Counted from the stretch's first letter, positions 23,373 through 36,200 are shown. The stretch is DNA of 64,000 nt from Panax quinquefolius (GCA_020205615.1 CM035162.1:45436464-45500463), one strand, 5' to 3'. Notes: generated from the sequence alone by a model not told the origin. A program made the numbers and translations.

Positions 23373-25990
23373 TGTGACGCCCCCAAAATAGGTATACATC
23401 ACCCATTCTGAGTTGTCAATACATGGTACAGAAACAACTATAACTTAATTATTACAATAGTAAAACTGTGAGTTTGAATACAAATATTATCTTCTAGATA
23501 ATATCTATACTCAAATAAATCCTCATCACATTTATTGATACATTATTTTACAAAAATGGTGAGGACTACTAAACAACTCTCTCTAGAACCTTCATTCCAT
23601 ACCCAGAGCTGCGTACTCGCTTATATTCTCGACTCACGAGAAGAAAAATGGAACAAAAAGGAAAGGGTGAGCTCAACTAGCCCAATAAAGAATATTATGA
23701 CTAAGATAATATACAACAAATTATCATTAGTCTTCAACGAGGAAAAAAAAACTAATAGAATACAATAGACAACAAGTTTTTAAACCAATATTCGCAATGA
23801 AAATAATAATTCATTAGAAGAGTTAAGTAGAGAATGCAAACTACTATCTTCTATGTATGAATTTAAAAGTTCATCGCTCTATCTTTTATCCCTGTAACAT
23901 CAATCAATATATATACGGAATCAAATATTCATCTTCGCACTCTGAGCCAAAGATATTCATCGATTGGTCATGTTCATCTAAACACTGTTCATCTTTGCAC
24001 TACTGGGCCAAAGATATTCTTCGAATATCATTCATCTTTGCACTTTCTGAGGCCAAAGATATTCAATAATATCATCATTTAAGACCGAGGATGATGAAAC
24101 ATATTTTTAAAGAAGCGAATCCGGTGAAACAAAATGACAAGGATTAAGGATTAAGGATTCGTACTTTGTTTTATCCATGTCCAACAATACCTCAAAAATA
24201 ATCATAGTGGTGTAAAATTCAAGAATGATCAAAACATGGATACAATCAAAGCTAGTATCCGAATAGATATTTTGAATCTTAAAAGGAAAATTTTCAATTT
24301 TCGATGAATAATGTCGTGATTCAGTAAATAGTGTCGATATCGTGAATAAGTAACTCTGACGCCAAAAGTTCCAAATTTGATAAAAACTTCAGATCAATAT
24401 TTCAACATAATGATGTTGAAGAAATAATATCATTCTGAAAAAAAATAATATCCCTTACCTCACAAAGATCAAGACTTTAAATTTGAAACACCTGGGATAA
24501 AGGCTATGACTTGAACTTGCACCGTATAGCAATACTCAAAGTATACTCAAAATAAACACAAGAATACGCTCGATAATATAGAGAGAGAAAACTTCAGTTT
24601 CTGGTGTGATTTTCAATTCTAACCTAAGCACCCTATTTATAGGAAAATGCTTAGAACACCAAAGTAGAAAATTTAATATAATAATATTATTATTATTTCT
24701 ACAACTTCCTACGTACCAAGAATCTGAATTCAGCTATTAAAACACATGCAAGACCCACACTCAAATCACCAAAAACGTTTTTCATATTAAAAATATTTTA
24801 AACTTCCAAAAATCAATTATTTCGGAGCTTCGGAACTTCAATAATTCATAATAAATAGCCCTTTTGTCAGAAAATTCAAATCTCGCGTTTTTTATAGGAA
24901 ATTCAATTCTCTACAACTTTGCAGAAGAAAGTTTTTCCAAATTCCAAAAGCGAAATTCGACCGAAATCCATAAGCAGACGATTTTACGTGCTATAATCAA
25001 ATTTCGATCGATAAATGGGGTCCATGAGACATGTTTAACATGTTTTAAACATTTATTGCAACAAAAATACTCTTCCTCCTCGTATACTCATATATCCCAC
25101 ATTCGTTGTAAAAATATCACCATTATTATATTATTAAAATATAATAATATATTTAAATGAATTATTTTATCGAAAAGATAAAATTTCAATTTTCAACAAT
25201 TGTCACACTAAAATTTTCTCCATCTATATCCACATAAAATCAATATTTTTCTCATCATATGAATCAATAATTAATTATTCACAAATAATATTACGAGAAT
25301 CACAATATGTGACAACTGTGAGCGCCTCCAGAAAGAGGGCTTTCAATAAGAATTTTTCCTTCTTGGCGCGCAATTAGGTGACCAAACCTCTCCTTAGAGC
25401 GAGAACTTTCTAGACATTGCCAATAATGTTATCTAATAATATTATTCAGATAATATGAATTATTGCTTCGATAATGAAAAATACTATGTAATGATAATTA
25501 TTGAAACAACAAAGAATATAAAATATCAACGCAAAGAATTATTAAATCAATAAAATCTTTGATAAAGTAATTCTTGTAACCATTATTGAGTAGTGCCTTC
25601 TTATGTAAGAATCAATAATTGGTGCAATACAGGTAATCTTCTTGTGTTTTAAACCATAGAGTATTTTAACAAAGATTAATTGTGAATAACTACTTCTTTG
25701 TTATTTTAAACAACTTATATTTGTCATTTTCTTCATCCAATCGCTTTCAGTTATGGGCCCACACACGGTCATTTGCTGCCGTCGCATCGAATATTCCCCA
25801 CAAGATTTTAATATTCCACGACCAAACGAATATTCCCCGACAACAATGAATATTTTATAACCACTTGCTTATTTTGAAATATTTGCGTATTTTACCCCTA
25901 ACTATCCACATTAATCAAATCAACCCTTACTATTTCAAAATAATAAATAGAGAAAATTAAATTTCATTAATAATAAGTTGGGGTCTTACA
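23373..25990 (-). mobile_element. Solo LTR of family D (D1), minus orientation
   Basis: It runs from TGTGACGCCCCC to GGGGTCTTACA, flanked by the 5-bp duplication GATTC at 23368-23372 and 25991-25995. No internal region is present, so it is a solo LTR. It matches the larger family-D LTRs at 46814 and 55012 in blocks (TATA box on the minus strand at 24634-24641; hairpin units at about 23926-24075) but is shorter, 2.6 against 4.1-4.2 kb. Orientation is inferred from the PBS and PPT of the full elements. Confidence 0.9.
23926..24075 (-). repeat. Hairpin units in D1 LTR
   Basis: Three or four units with CATCTTTG, a short loop beginning CACT, then CCAAAGATAT. This is the same design as the arrays at 47940-48450, 57797-58100 and 62565-62868. 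Confidence 0.7.
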
Positions 25991-26711
25991 GATTCAAGGT
26001 AAGCTTGAATATGAATAAACAAATGTATTTTCATCGAGTATTCGATGGGCACGTGAGGTTGCCACAACTTAAACGTACACATGTTTAATGGATGTATTGT
26101 TATCAACATTGAGTACTATAAGCTGATCACCTAGAAGTGCTCGTAAGATATGTCGGACTTATGAACTTCGTGCCGGGTTGTCCTTTTCAAAGAAACTATA
26201 AGACGTTCACGTCTTGAACCAGAATTGATGTATTACTGAATATTGTAATTGTAAAAGGTTTTAAAGGAAAAGGAATGCTATTTTGAGTTATTGATAGTAC
26301 TTCGTAACTACTATCCAGTTATTGAAGATATATGATTCCTATGTTTCAAGCATGCTTTTAAAATGAAATTGTGTACTTGTTGACCTTGTTATGCTCACTC
26401 TTGCTTAAACCATATGAATGCGACTTAGACCAGAATGGGATAGAAGGATTAAATCGAGGATAAAGGGAAGGCTAAAGTGAACTTGTAGATTACCTATGTA
26501 ATAGTATAGGTTTGAAATGATAATATTTGATATTATGACAAGAACAAATGTAACGGTTATAAAGAACCTGGGGAATGGTAGTATTGTTTTGGAATATATA
26601 TAAGACATATTCGTTCTTTTGAGGCATTTCAATTGAATGTTTGTGTGAATCTGTAAAGACAAGTGGAGCACCATATGTCGGGTTGGAAGAGACCCGGATT
26701 TGGGGGCGTCA
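25991..26711 (+). repeat. Family-B LTR, right part
   Basis: It resumes after the second GATTC and ends GGATTTGGGGGCGTCA, matching the end of LTR A (GGATTTGGGGGTGTCA). The whole family-B LTR without D1 is about 3.6 kb. Confidence 0.8.
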
Positions 26712-26716
26712 TAGGT

Positions 26717-26728
26717 TGGTATCAAAGC
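26717..26728 (+). promoter_or_regulatory. Primer-binding site after family-B LTR, tRNA-iMet type
   Basis: TGGTATCAAAGC follows the LTR end. The same LTR therefore has a PPT on its left and a PBS on its right, so it joins two internal domains. Confidence 0.8.
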
Positions 26729-26964
26729 ATTAGGTTATAAAACTTAAGGGGGGAAGAACCTTAGGCTAATAACCTCATTAAGGAAGAGAAGTCCAAAGGA
26801 AGTAAACTCGAGCTTTACTTAAGTTGAATGAGTTAATAAGGTATTGAGGAAACTCAGTACCAAAAGATTTAAAAGATGGAAAGTAACCCTTAATAAATTA
26901 AATGTGATTTGTGCTTATACTATTTTGTGTTATGTACTAATCAACATGTTATGTGTATTGTAGG

Positions 26965-27621
26965 ATGTCAATCGATAGCTTGATGTATAGAGATGTACAT
27001 GCGCTGAGCGAAGAGCTTGTGAACCAAGTAGAGTCTGTACCCATGCCAGTGGCGGAGGTACCAATAGTGATTCTAGAGGAGTCGGAGATAGAGGAGTACT
27101 TTTCTGAGGAAGACTACTCTGAGGGAGAGATGGATATAGCATCATAACTTAGTACGATGAACGATGTGGACGAAGGAATGGAGGTAACATCAGTTGAGAC
27201 GGTGGTACCTGCACTAGAGTTATCACCTCCAGATGCAATGAGATCATTGTATCTGGCAGAGCTTGACAAGAATGTGCAACTGAGTGCAGTTGTGCAGAAT
27301 CAGAATGAAGAGATTAGTGCTCTTTATATAGCGCAGGAGTCTGCAGAAGCAGATTTTGAGTTAGAGCATGATGAGAAGGTGCTCATGATAAATAAGGCTA
27401 GGGATTTTAAGAAGGAGGTCGATGAGCTTTGTAAAGAACTGAGGGAGAAGGACCAGAAGTTAGCACGGATGTCTTACATCCATGAGAGTGCTCATAAGGA
27501 TTTCAAGCTGAAGGTTGCTTGTTATTCCAATGAGTTAGGACAAACCCGTCATACGATTAGTCGGGATAATGTAGCGATGATTGCGAATGAGAAACACGAG
27601 GATGATGTTATGCATTATTAA
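26965..27621 (+). pseudogene. ORF0 of family B: acidic, coiled-coil protein upstream of gag
   Basis: The start at 26965 (AGGATGTCA) is chosen because elements A and C share it; an upstream in-frame ATG exists at 26953. The frame is 218 codons with one TAA at about 27145. The N-terminus is acidic (ESEIEEYFSEEDYSEGEMD). The middle and end are E/K/L-rich with heptad character (ARDFKKEVDELCKELREKDQ). No family recognised. It has the same position, start context and composition as ORF0 of A, though residue identity is low by eye, so either divergence is old or constraint is only on charge and coiled coil. Confidence 0.6.
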
Positions 27622-27900
27622 GAGTCCATAGTTATAAGTATGTGTGTAGTGACGTAAAACCCTCTTTTGTATAACAGGGTAGTCTTTTGTAAATCCCAAC
27701 TTTTGTGAAGTTCAATTGCGGGATAGAAATGTAATAGCTTTTGGCTATGAACACAAATTTTAAATAGTTTTAAATTATGAAGAAGTAATGAATATAATGA
27801 AGTTTTCATGGAAATGATTTGTTATGGTGCGAGTTGGTATGTGGCAATTAATATTGAAGTAAGTAAATAGATAATAATGAAATTTTATTTATTTTATCAG
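27622..27900 (+). other. Spacer between ORF0 and gag, family B second copy
   Basis: AT-rich, no gene. It ends TTATTTATTTTATCAG at the position of the gag start. The following codon equivalent to the gag ATG reads AAG here, so the start codon is lost. Confidence 0.5.
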
Positions 27901-28620
27901 AAAAAGTCGTCAAGAAGAAGATAACGTAATAAAGAAGTGGAATCACATAATGATAACCAAGGGTATTAAAACAACCCTATGCAAGAGTTCGTTAATTTAT
28001 TAGCGACTGTATTTAACCAAACCAAAGGTTGAGTAATCGTGGAAACCTAGATTAGTTAGAACGACTACCTTTAAAGAGTTTAAAGGCATAGGTCCGCCGG
28101 AGTTCAGAGGAACGACGGACCCAATATAGGCCCAGGCCTGGGTAAAAGAAATAGAGAAGGCGTTTGTTATTACAAATATAGGTGAGGCGCAAAAGATTTC
28201 TTTTGCGACTTACACGATGAATAGAGAAGCCAACTTGTGGTGGGAGGCTCACTAGGGTGGGGCTAGAACAGAGGCGGTAACAGGAGAACAATTTAAGAAG
28301 GTTTTCTTTGAGAATCATTTCCCTACAAGCATGCAAGGGAGAATAGAGACTGAGTTCTTAGAACTTAAGCAAGGGGACATGACGGTTACCTAGTTCGAGG
28401 CCAAATTCAATTGGCAAGGTTTGTTACACATCAAGTGGACACCGAGGAGATGAAGGAATCAAGGTAAAGAATGTCAATTGCAGTATGCTATAAAGAAAGA
28501 AATTTTAACTCCGGGAATAATAGAGGGGGACAAGGGGATTCTAAGCGTAGGATTGAAGTGTGTAAAGCAAGTAGAAAGACTCATCTAGGAGTCTGTCTGA
28601 AAGGGATTATAAGTACCTTT
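27901..28620 (+). pseudogene. gag: Family-B gag remnant, second copy
   Basis: The N-terminal part aligns with element A's gag (CGTCAAGAAGAAG) but without ATG. The capsid segment runs from about 28060 to 28320 (GPPEFRGTTDPI, then KEIEKAFVITNIGEAQKISF). It has TAG stops at 28128 and 28253 and another after MTVT. The first nucleocapsid finger at about 28558 has Cys changed to Ser. Strong match to 18481-18945. Confidence 0.75.
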
Positions 28621-29354
28621 AAAACATTAAGGTAGAGTAGGAGGAAATAACTTTCGTTAATTGTATTCGTGGAAATGGTTTCATCAATAATAGAGTTAAG
28701 AGAATTTGAAGTAATTCTCGGTATAGACGAGTGGATTAACCATATAGCTATAATAAATAGCTATAAGAAAAGTATTAATTTTTAGTTTTTCAAAAACCCA
28801 AGGTAGTAATTTATTATAATAAAACACCGAGACGCCTTTTCGTCTAACCTGGACGTAAGTTAGAAGGATGTTATAGAAGAGGATGAGTCGTTGCGGCTAC
28901 GTATCGACTATCGTAATAGGAGTAAGTTGGTGATTAAGGATAAATACCCATGGCCTAGGATCGATGATTTATTTGGTCAGTTGAGAAGGGCAAAGACTTT
29001 TTCTAAAATAAATTTGCGTACGTGGTATAGTTGGATGAAAGTAAAGAAGAAGGAGGAGGGACCTAAGATGACGTTCAGAATTCGTTATAGTTATGACGAG
29101 TTTCTGGTTATGTCATTTGGGTTGAATAATATGCGGAAGTTAGACTTTCCGTAAGGGGCACCGAGCAAGACGGTGGTAAGCTGATAGGTTCTCTTGTGAG
29201 GTGCTATGGTTAAATGTACCATTAGCATCACAGGATTTAAGAAAAGATTAAGTAAGGCACATGTATTATCTTTATAGGATGATACGGGGAATTTTGTAGT
29301 GTATCTCGATGTTTCACATAGATGACATGATTGCGTGCTCTTATAGCATGGCAT
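28621..29354 (+). pseudogene. pol: Family-B PR/RT remnant, second copy, cut by copia
   Basis: It repeats the lesions of the first copy: protease C-terminal piece, then RT palm start (LRIDYRNRSKLVIKDKY, about 28891, to [10 protein letters not shown]), then CATGGCA where copia sequence begins. Because both copies share the same deletions, the degenerate form existed before they were duplicated. Confidence 0.75.
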
Positions 29355-30317
29355 AACAAGGGATGATACGAGGTATTTGATTTTAACTCTCTTGATGGAG
29401 ATATTGATGATTTAAGAACTGCAGTACATGGCATAACATCTTATCTGCATCAATACATGAAATGGTTCAGAGTTCTGTCTAAAAATTATTCTCTTCTTCA
29501 AAAAGAGAAAGAGAAAGTTCAGGAAGAACTGGAAACAGCTCTTCTAAGTACTAATTCTCTCTCAAAATTTGAAGTTGAGAATAAGCTCTTAAAACAGACC
29601 AATGAACTTAATGCATAAAGAGAATCAAGTCTAACCTCTAAAATTGAGGAACTATAAAGGACAATCTCTACATGGAATAAATCCTCTTCTTCCACGGACT
29701 CACTGATCTCCAGTTAGAGAAGTGCATCTGACATAACATGTTTAGGTTTTGGGGAATCCACCTCAGAACCATATGTGGAAAAGATAAATGAAACTAGCTC
29801 TAGTAATGTTTCAAGTTTTAGTAGAAGCATTACATTTATGAAATCCTCATATAAGGAAGAACCAGTCCAACCATACTCTTCTGATCCAATCCATGTTCCA
29901 AGGAATAAAGGATCCCATGCTGGCCTAAGTTTCAAAAAAGAGAAGAGTAACTTAGTCACTACTCTCCAACCTCGAAGGGTCGTAGAGTCAAGTAAAATCA
30001 ACTCCACGAACAAACTGGGAAGGAACAGTAGAGTTTAGCTTCATTCCTCATAAATCATGAATCACAAGGACACATGGAAAAAGGAGAACCAGTATAAAGG
30101 AAGGATTGCTAAGAACCCACATAAGTCCAAATGGAGGAAGAATCCATATACACACACAAGCATGCATCATATTAGATGTTTTGTATGTAATAAGATTGGT
30201 CATAAGGCTACAATATGCTACCATAATCCTATGCATATGAGACCCAAAATTAAGCAAATTTGGGTTCCCAAGGGTACTAATAAAGCAAGACCCATGCAAG
30301 TATGGGTACCAAAATGA
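29355..30317 (+). pseudogene. gag: copia gag C-terminal part
   Basis: It starts mid-gag (SLDGDIDDLRTAVHGITSYL), then a coiled-coil-like segment (LQKEKEKVQEELETALLS). The nucleocapsid knuckle CFVCNKIGHKATIC is at about 30178-30220 and the end reads MQVWVPK. Stops and one frame change occur in between. A copy of the word GGTCGTAGAGT lies at 29979. A long coiled-coil gag is typical of SIRE-type elements. Confidence 0.8.
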
Positions 30318-30369
30318 GAGTTTAATCTTACCACAGGAACCAAGCTCCATAATCACGACCTGATATCTG

Positions 30370-31552
30370 GACAGTGGATGCTCAAGGCACATGACTAGGA
30401 ATAAAGCCTTCCTGTCTAACTTCATAGAGAAGGAAGGTCCGTCATTCATCCTCGGAGATAATGGCTCTGGCAAGACAAGAGGATATGGCTTAGCTGGGAA
30501 TGGTGCATTATCCTTCAATAAAGTAGCCTATGTGGAAGGATTATAACACAATCTTCTGAGCATAAGCCAACTCTGCAATAAGGGTCATCAAGTCACCTAC
30601 CTCAACAATCAATGTCAAGTCAGAGATCTGAAGACATCCTCTATAAAGCTGACTGGAACAAGAGAAGGAAATATCTACACTGTTAATCTTGGTCAACTAA
30701 GCTTTGACGAGACTATATGCTTTCTGGCTAAAGCATCTGAAGAAATGAGCTGGTTATGTCATAGAAGACTGTCTCATCTCAACTTCAAAAGCATGTCAAA
30801 ACTGGCCTCCAAGGATCTAGTAGCAGGCTTACCCAAGTTCAACTTCGTCAAAGAAAGGCCATGCAATGCCTGTCAGCTTGGAAAACAGACTAGAAGCTCA
30901 TTCAAGAGCAAAACTATCAACTCAATTGACAAGCCTCTTTAGTTGCTTCACATGGATCTATTTGGACCGATTCCAACAACAAGCCTTGGAGGGAAGAGAT
31001 ACTCGTTGGTCGTAGTGGATGACTACACCAAATTCACATGGGTGTTCTTTCTAAACTTAAAAGATGAAACAAGCTCCCAACTAATCAAGATGTTCAGACT
31101 GGTGATGAACGAGAAAGGGGAGAAAATCAAGGCTATAAAGAGTGATCATGGTAGAGAATTTGACTTCTCTACGATGGACCAGTTCTGTGCAGAAAATGGC
31201 ATCAGTCACAACTTCTCAGCTCTATGAACTCCTCAGCAAAATGAAGTAGCTGAGAGAAAGAACAGAACGTTGATAGAGACTGGAAGAACTTTACTAGCAG
31301 CAGCTCGTCTGCCTAAATACTTCTGGGCAGAAGCTTTCAACACTGCATGCTATACTCAAAACAGATCTCTTGTGCACTCTACGTTAAAGAAGACTCCCTA
31401 TGAACTGTGGAAAGAAAGAAAGCCAAGTGTTAACTACTTTCATGTATTCAGCTGTGCATACTATATTCTCAACAATGGAAAATAGTATCTAACAAAATTT
31501 TAACCCAAGTCAGACGAAGGAATCTTTCTCGGATATGCCACAGATAGTAAGG
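30370..31552 (+). pseudogene. pol: copia protease, GAG-pre-integrase and integrase, interrupted by Athila-2
   Basis: One frame throughout. The protease active site is DSGCSRHMTR at 30370. The GAG-pre-integrase zinc region WLCHRRLSHLNFKSM with CNACQLGKQ lies at about 30750-30890. The integrase core shows D in LHMDLFGP, D in KSDHGREF and E in NEVAERKN. Four in-frame stops (about 30544 TAA, 30940 TAG, 31225 TGA, 31483 TAG) are mostly one-base C-to-T lesions. It ends at GYATDSK where the Athila-2 LTR begins; the sequence resumes on the far side at 41988. Confidence 0.88.
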
Positions 31553-33099
31553 TGATAAGTGGGTTTTATACCTACTTATTGAATATCAATTCACGAGAAC
31601 TATGCCCATCTCAAGTACATTTTAGTGTGTTTTTAGTTGCATTTCATAAAATTTTGCATTGCATGTACAGAGAACTCCTTGGGTGTAAAAGTGCAGGAAA
31701 TGGCATGAGCTCGGCATTGGTAGATGGCATGTGAACAATGAAGGCACAACACGAGGATCAGTGGACAAAAGAAGCTAAGCAGTGGTGAACAATAGAGCAA
31801 AATTTGTATGTCAAAGCATCGAGAGCGACTTGGCAAGGAAAAGCGATAGCGAACACGAGGTTGCAGTTCAGAAGCCACGCGGCCAACAAAACTTCAACAC
31901 GCGCGCCCGCGCAACTACTCAGACTGAACTGACTTTGCATTCGCGCACCCGCGCGATGATTACACAGAGACCGCGCTGAGGCTGCTGACTTTATTTTAAT
32001 TTTTAAAATTCAAGTGTTTAAGTTTGTAGAAACGATTATGGTTGGCACCAGACACGACTATCTTCAGTTTTTACGCATTTTTCAAATAGAGAACTAGGGT
32101 TTACACTTGGAGAGGATTCCAACGTGAAGCCAAGCATAGACTTGTAATTTTCTTCTTCTTCTTTGGATTTAAATCATTGTGGATGAAATACTTTTATGTT
32201 GCTAGATATTATTGAGGATTTGAACGTTACATTTGGATTATAATCAGCAATTGGGTTTGATCGATTCTCTCTTCTTTCTTTCAATTGTTTGTTTATTTTC
32301 CATGTATTTCTTTGATCCCATAATGGTTTTTGGTTCAGTCATGAACTAAACTCCATTATGGGATTCTAACGAGTTTATCGTGTAGTTTAACTTATGGCCC
32401 GATTCTTTGGATTTATTTTGCGTATTATAAGAAATTTCTATCATGGTTGATTTGCATGTATGAATGATTGATCACCATTCGTTTTATGTGCTTGTATGGA
32501 ATTAAAAAATAACATACGAGTATGGTTGTAATCATGATAGCATGCGTATATGGGGCTGTTTTGCTTAGCTTTGTATTTCGTGAATCAGATAGACATATAC
32601 TGTTTCACCGTATGAGTTAAATTAGGGCTTGTTCTTAAATTCAATATTGTTGCAATCTCACATAGAAATATAGTGAGTTTGGTTTTATTGATGATTACAT
32701 GGTGTCTATTGTGTGTAGATGTTATGTAAGTAGGTCATGATACATTGAAAAATGGTTATGTCTACATTTGTGCTCTTGGCTACTTTTTTTTGATACATGA
32801 ACAATCTTGCATGATGGTGGTGGTTAGATGACCGATTAAATGAAGTTAGGATCCCATTATTTCCAAATTTTATTTATTACAGTACTATTCTTATTTTAGT
32901 TATTATTTGCATTTAGAGTAATTCACAATTATAAACATTTATTTAAGCATATAAAAATAGTGATTTAGTTGATGCATAATAGTTCAATTTAGACAACTTT
33001 CTCGGTGGATCGATACTTGACTTACTCTGTATTGCTTGTTGACACATGTATGCTTCCATGAGTTAGAGCTCTTTTGTTAGAATTAAAAAAGAGGCAACA
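31553..33099 (+). repeat. Athila-2 5' LTR (flanked on both sides by TAAGG)
   Basis: It starts TGATAAGTGGGTTTTATACC and ends GAGGCAACA. TAAGG precedes it (31548-31552) and follows it (33100-33104), exactly as in a solo LTR. GC-rich words (CACGCGCGCCCGCGC, TTCGCGCACCCGCGCG) lie at about 31875-31955. Confidence 0.92.
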
Positions 33100-33240
33100 T
33101 AAGGCTTATAGAGTGTTCAACAAAAAGATGCTGAGTGTTGAAGTCTCAATTCACATCATCTTCGATGAAATAAACTTGGACAAAATAGTGTCTCAAGACA
33201 CTACAAATGATATCTCAAGACACTACAAATGATATCTCAG
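33100..33240 (+). repeat. Duplicated copia segment between Athila-2 LTR and gag
   Basis: It matches 41988-42106 with about five substitutions plus an extra 22-bp direct repeat (33191-33212 and 33213-33234, unit TCTCAAGACACTACAAATGA plus TA). It joins Athila gag at a shared TCAG. It is copia RT-upstream sequence that should lie only to the right of the insertion. Confidence 0.9.
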
Positions 33241-36200
33241 AAATGGAGGAGATGATGTTGAAGTACATGGTAAACACGGAGGTTATGATCAAAAGCCAAG
33301 CAGTGGCTATTAAAAATCTGGAAACTCAAATGGGGCAAATGGTGAGCATGCTTAACAACAGGCCCCAGGGTTCATTGCCAAGTAATACAGAAGCAAATCC
33401 ACGAAGAGAAGGGAAGGAACAGTGTCAGGCTATAACACTCTGTGTGCAGGAAGCAAGATCTGAGAAAATTCACCGTGCACGGTCGCGCTTTGGTTTACAA
33501 AAGGATGATGATGTGCACAAGAGGAGCAGCTTGATTGGTGAGAAGAAAGAAAATCATGAAGATTCTGAATTGCAGCGAGTAGAGAAGGATAAAGAAGGTT
33601 CAGATGAGAAGCCTAAGAGTACAGTACCACTAGTTCACCCTCTGGTTCCGTATCCGCAGAGATTGAATAAGCAGAGGGAAGATAAACAGTTTAGCAAGTT
33701 CTTGGAGGTCTTTAAAAAACTGAAGATCAACATACCTTTCGCTGAGGCATTGGAACAGATGCCAAGTTATGCAAAGTTCATGAAGGTTATATTGTCAAGG
33801 AAGAGAAGATTAGACGAGTTTGAGACAGTGGACTTGACTGAGGAATGCAGTGCAGTGCTTCAACGTAAACTACCTCAAAAGTTGAAAGATCCGGGCAGTT
33901 TCACAATTCCATGTATGATCGAAAAGATGAACTTCGATAAATATCTGTGTGATCTTGGGGCAAGTATCAATCTGATGCCCTTGTCAGTATTCAATCAGTT
34001 GGGATTGCCGGCTCCATGCTCGACAAATATTTCTTTGCAGCTAGCTGACAGATCTATCACGTATCCACGGGGAATAGTTGAGGATGTACTGGTGAAAGTG
34101 GAAAAATTTATCTTTCCAGTTGACTTCATCATTTTGGATTACGAGGAAGATAAAAGTATACCAATCATACTAGGGAGACCATTCTTAGCCACAGGAAGGA
34201 CTTTGATAGACGTGCAGAAAGGGGAACTCACGATGCGTGTACATGATCAGGAGGTTACCTTTAATGTCTTCAAGGCAATGAAGTTCCCAACAGATGAAGA
34301 AGAATGTTTCAGAGTTGATTTGGTGGACCGTGTATTAAATGATGATGTTGAGAGGCTAGTAGATTATGAACCATTGAGGAGTGTCATTGCTGAAAATTCA
34401 GAATTGGAGGATGAGGAATTCGCCGAACTTGTGCAATATCAGGATACCACTCCACAATTTAGAAAATTTAGAACACCTATCGAGCCATTGACTAAAGTTG
34501 GAGAGACATCGGTAAAATTAAAGCCATCTCTTGAGACACCTCCAGAACTTGAATTAAAACCACTTCCAGATCATCTCAAGTATGCATTTTTAAATAAAGA
34601 TTCAAAGCTATCTGTGATTATTTCTTCTGCACTAACATCTTTTTAGGAAGAAAAACTGCTACGAGTGCTTAGAGAGTTCAAATCAGCTATTGGATGGACC
34701 ATAGCAGATATCAAAGGGATCAGCCCTACTTTTTGCATGCATAAGATCCTGTTAGAAGATGATAGTAAGCCGTCGGTTGAGCAACAAAGAAGACTTAATC
34801 CGATAATAAAAGAAGTGGTCAAGAAAGAGGTACTGAAATGGCTGGATATAGGCATAGTCTATCAAATTTCAGATAGCTCATGGGTGAGCCCAGTGCAGTG
34901 TGTACCGAAGAAGGGTGGTATGACCATTGTTACTAATGAGAATAATGAATTAATTCCAACATGAACAGTGACGGGGTGGAGAGTCTGTATGGATTGCCGC
35001 AGGCTCAACAAAGCTACAAGGAAATATCATTTTCCACTACCATTCATTGATCAGATGTTGGACAGATTAGCAGGTCATGAGTATTATTTCCTTCTGGACG
35101 GTTATTCAGGCTACAATCAGATTATGATAGCTCCAGAAGACCAGGAAAAGACTATCTTCACATGTCCATATGGCACTTTTGTTTTCAGAAGGATGTCTTT
35201 CGGGTTGTGCAATGCTCCAGCCACCTTTCAGAGATGCATGAGGGCTATATTTTTAGACATGGTGGAACAGAACTTGGAGGTATTTATGGATGATTTCTCA
35301 GTCTTCGGGGACTCGTTTGATTTATGCCTTGAAAATTTGGTAATGGTTTTGAAGAGGTGCGTTGAGACGAATCAAGTGCTGAACTGGGAAAAGTGCCACT
35401 TCATGGTACAAGAAGGAATCATACTGGGACACAAGGTTTCGAAGAACGGACTCGAGGTGGATAGGGCTAAGCTAGAAACTATTAAGAAGTTGCCACCACC
35501 TACTTCAGTAAAAGGTGTTCACAGTTTTCTGGGACATGCAGGTTTCTACCGAAGATTCATCAAGGACATCTCCAAGATAACTAAACCATTATGCAGTTTA
35601 TTGGAGAAGGATGCACAATTTAATTTTGATGAGGCTTGCGTGTCGGCATTTGAGCACTTAAAGGGGAAATTAACATCAGCACCAGTTATTACTGCTCCAG
35701 ATTGGGATTTTCCATTTGAGCTGATGTGTGATGCTAGTGATTATTCCGTAGGGACTATTTTGGGGCAGAGGAAAGAGAAGATGTTTCATGTGATTTATTA
35801 TGCCAACAAGACCCTTACAGATGCACAGTTGAACTACACCACCATAGAGAAAGAATTATTGGCAGTGGTGTATGCCTTTGATAAATTTCGAGCATATCTG
35901 ATTGGTACAAAGGTGATAGTGTACACGAATCATGCGGAAATTCGACATTTAGTGGCAAAGAAGGATGCAAAGCCCCTGTTGATCAGATGGATTTTATTGT
36001 TGCAGGAATTTGATTTGGAGATCAAGGACAGAAAGAGCACTAAAAATAAAGTGGCGGACCACTTATCTCAACTAGAGAATCCAAAAAGGGAGGCAGACGA
36101 CACAGTTGTGATCAATGAATCCTTTTCAGATGAACAGCTGTTTGTGTTGAAAGGGGAAGTGCCATGGTTTGCAGACTACGCGAACTATTTAGTGAGTAAG

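Larger units (their letters stand above)
29355..31552 (+). mobile_element. SIRE/Maximus-like Ty1-copia element, left body segment
   Basis: It begins abruptly in gag without LTR or PBS and continues through protease and integrase until Athila-2 interrupts it after TAAGG (31548-31552). It resumes at 41988. The probable LTR of the same element is at 7071-8080, with the B array between, so a deletion probably removed the 3' end of B together with the copia LTR end, PBS and gag start. Confidence 0.85.

Noticed and set aside
26405..26725. Minus-strand 106-codon hydrophobic frame at the end of LTR B
   Set aside because: It overlaps the LTR end and PBS, is not conserved in LTR A, and the hydrophobicity reflects AT-rich sequence.
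30048..30518. Minus-strand 156-codon frame
   Set aside because: Antisense shadow of copia gag and protease, whose motifs are clear on the plus strand.
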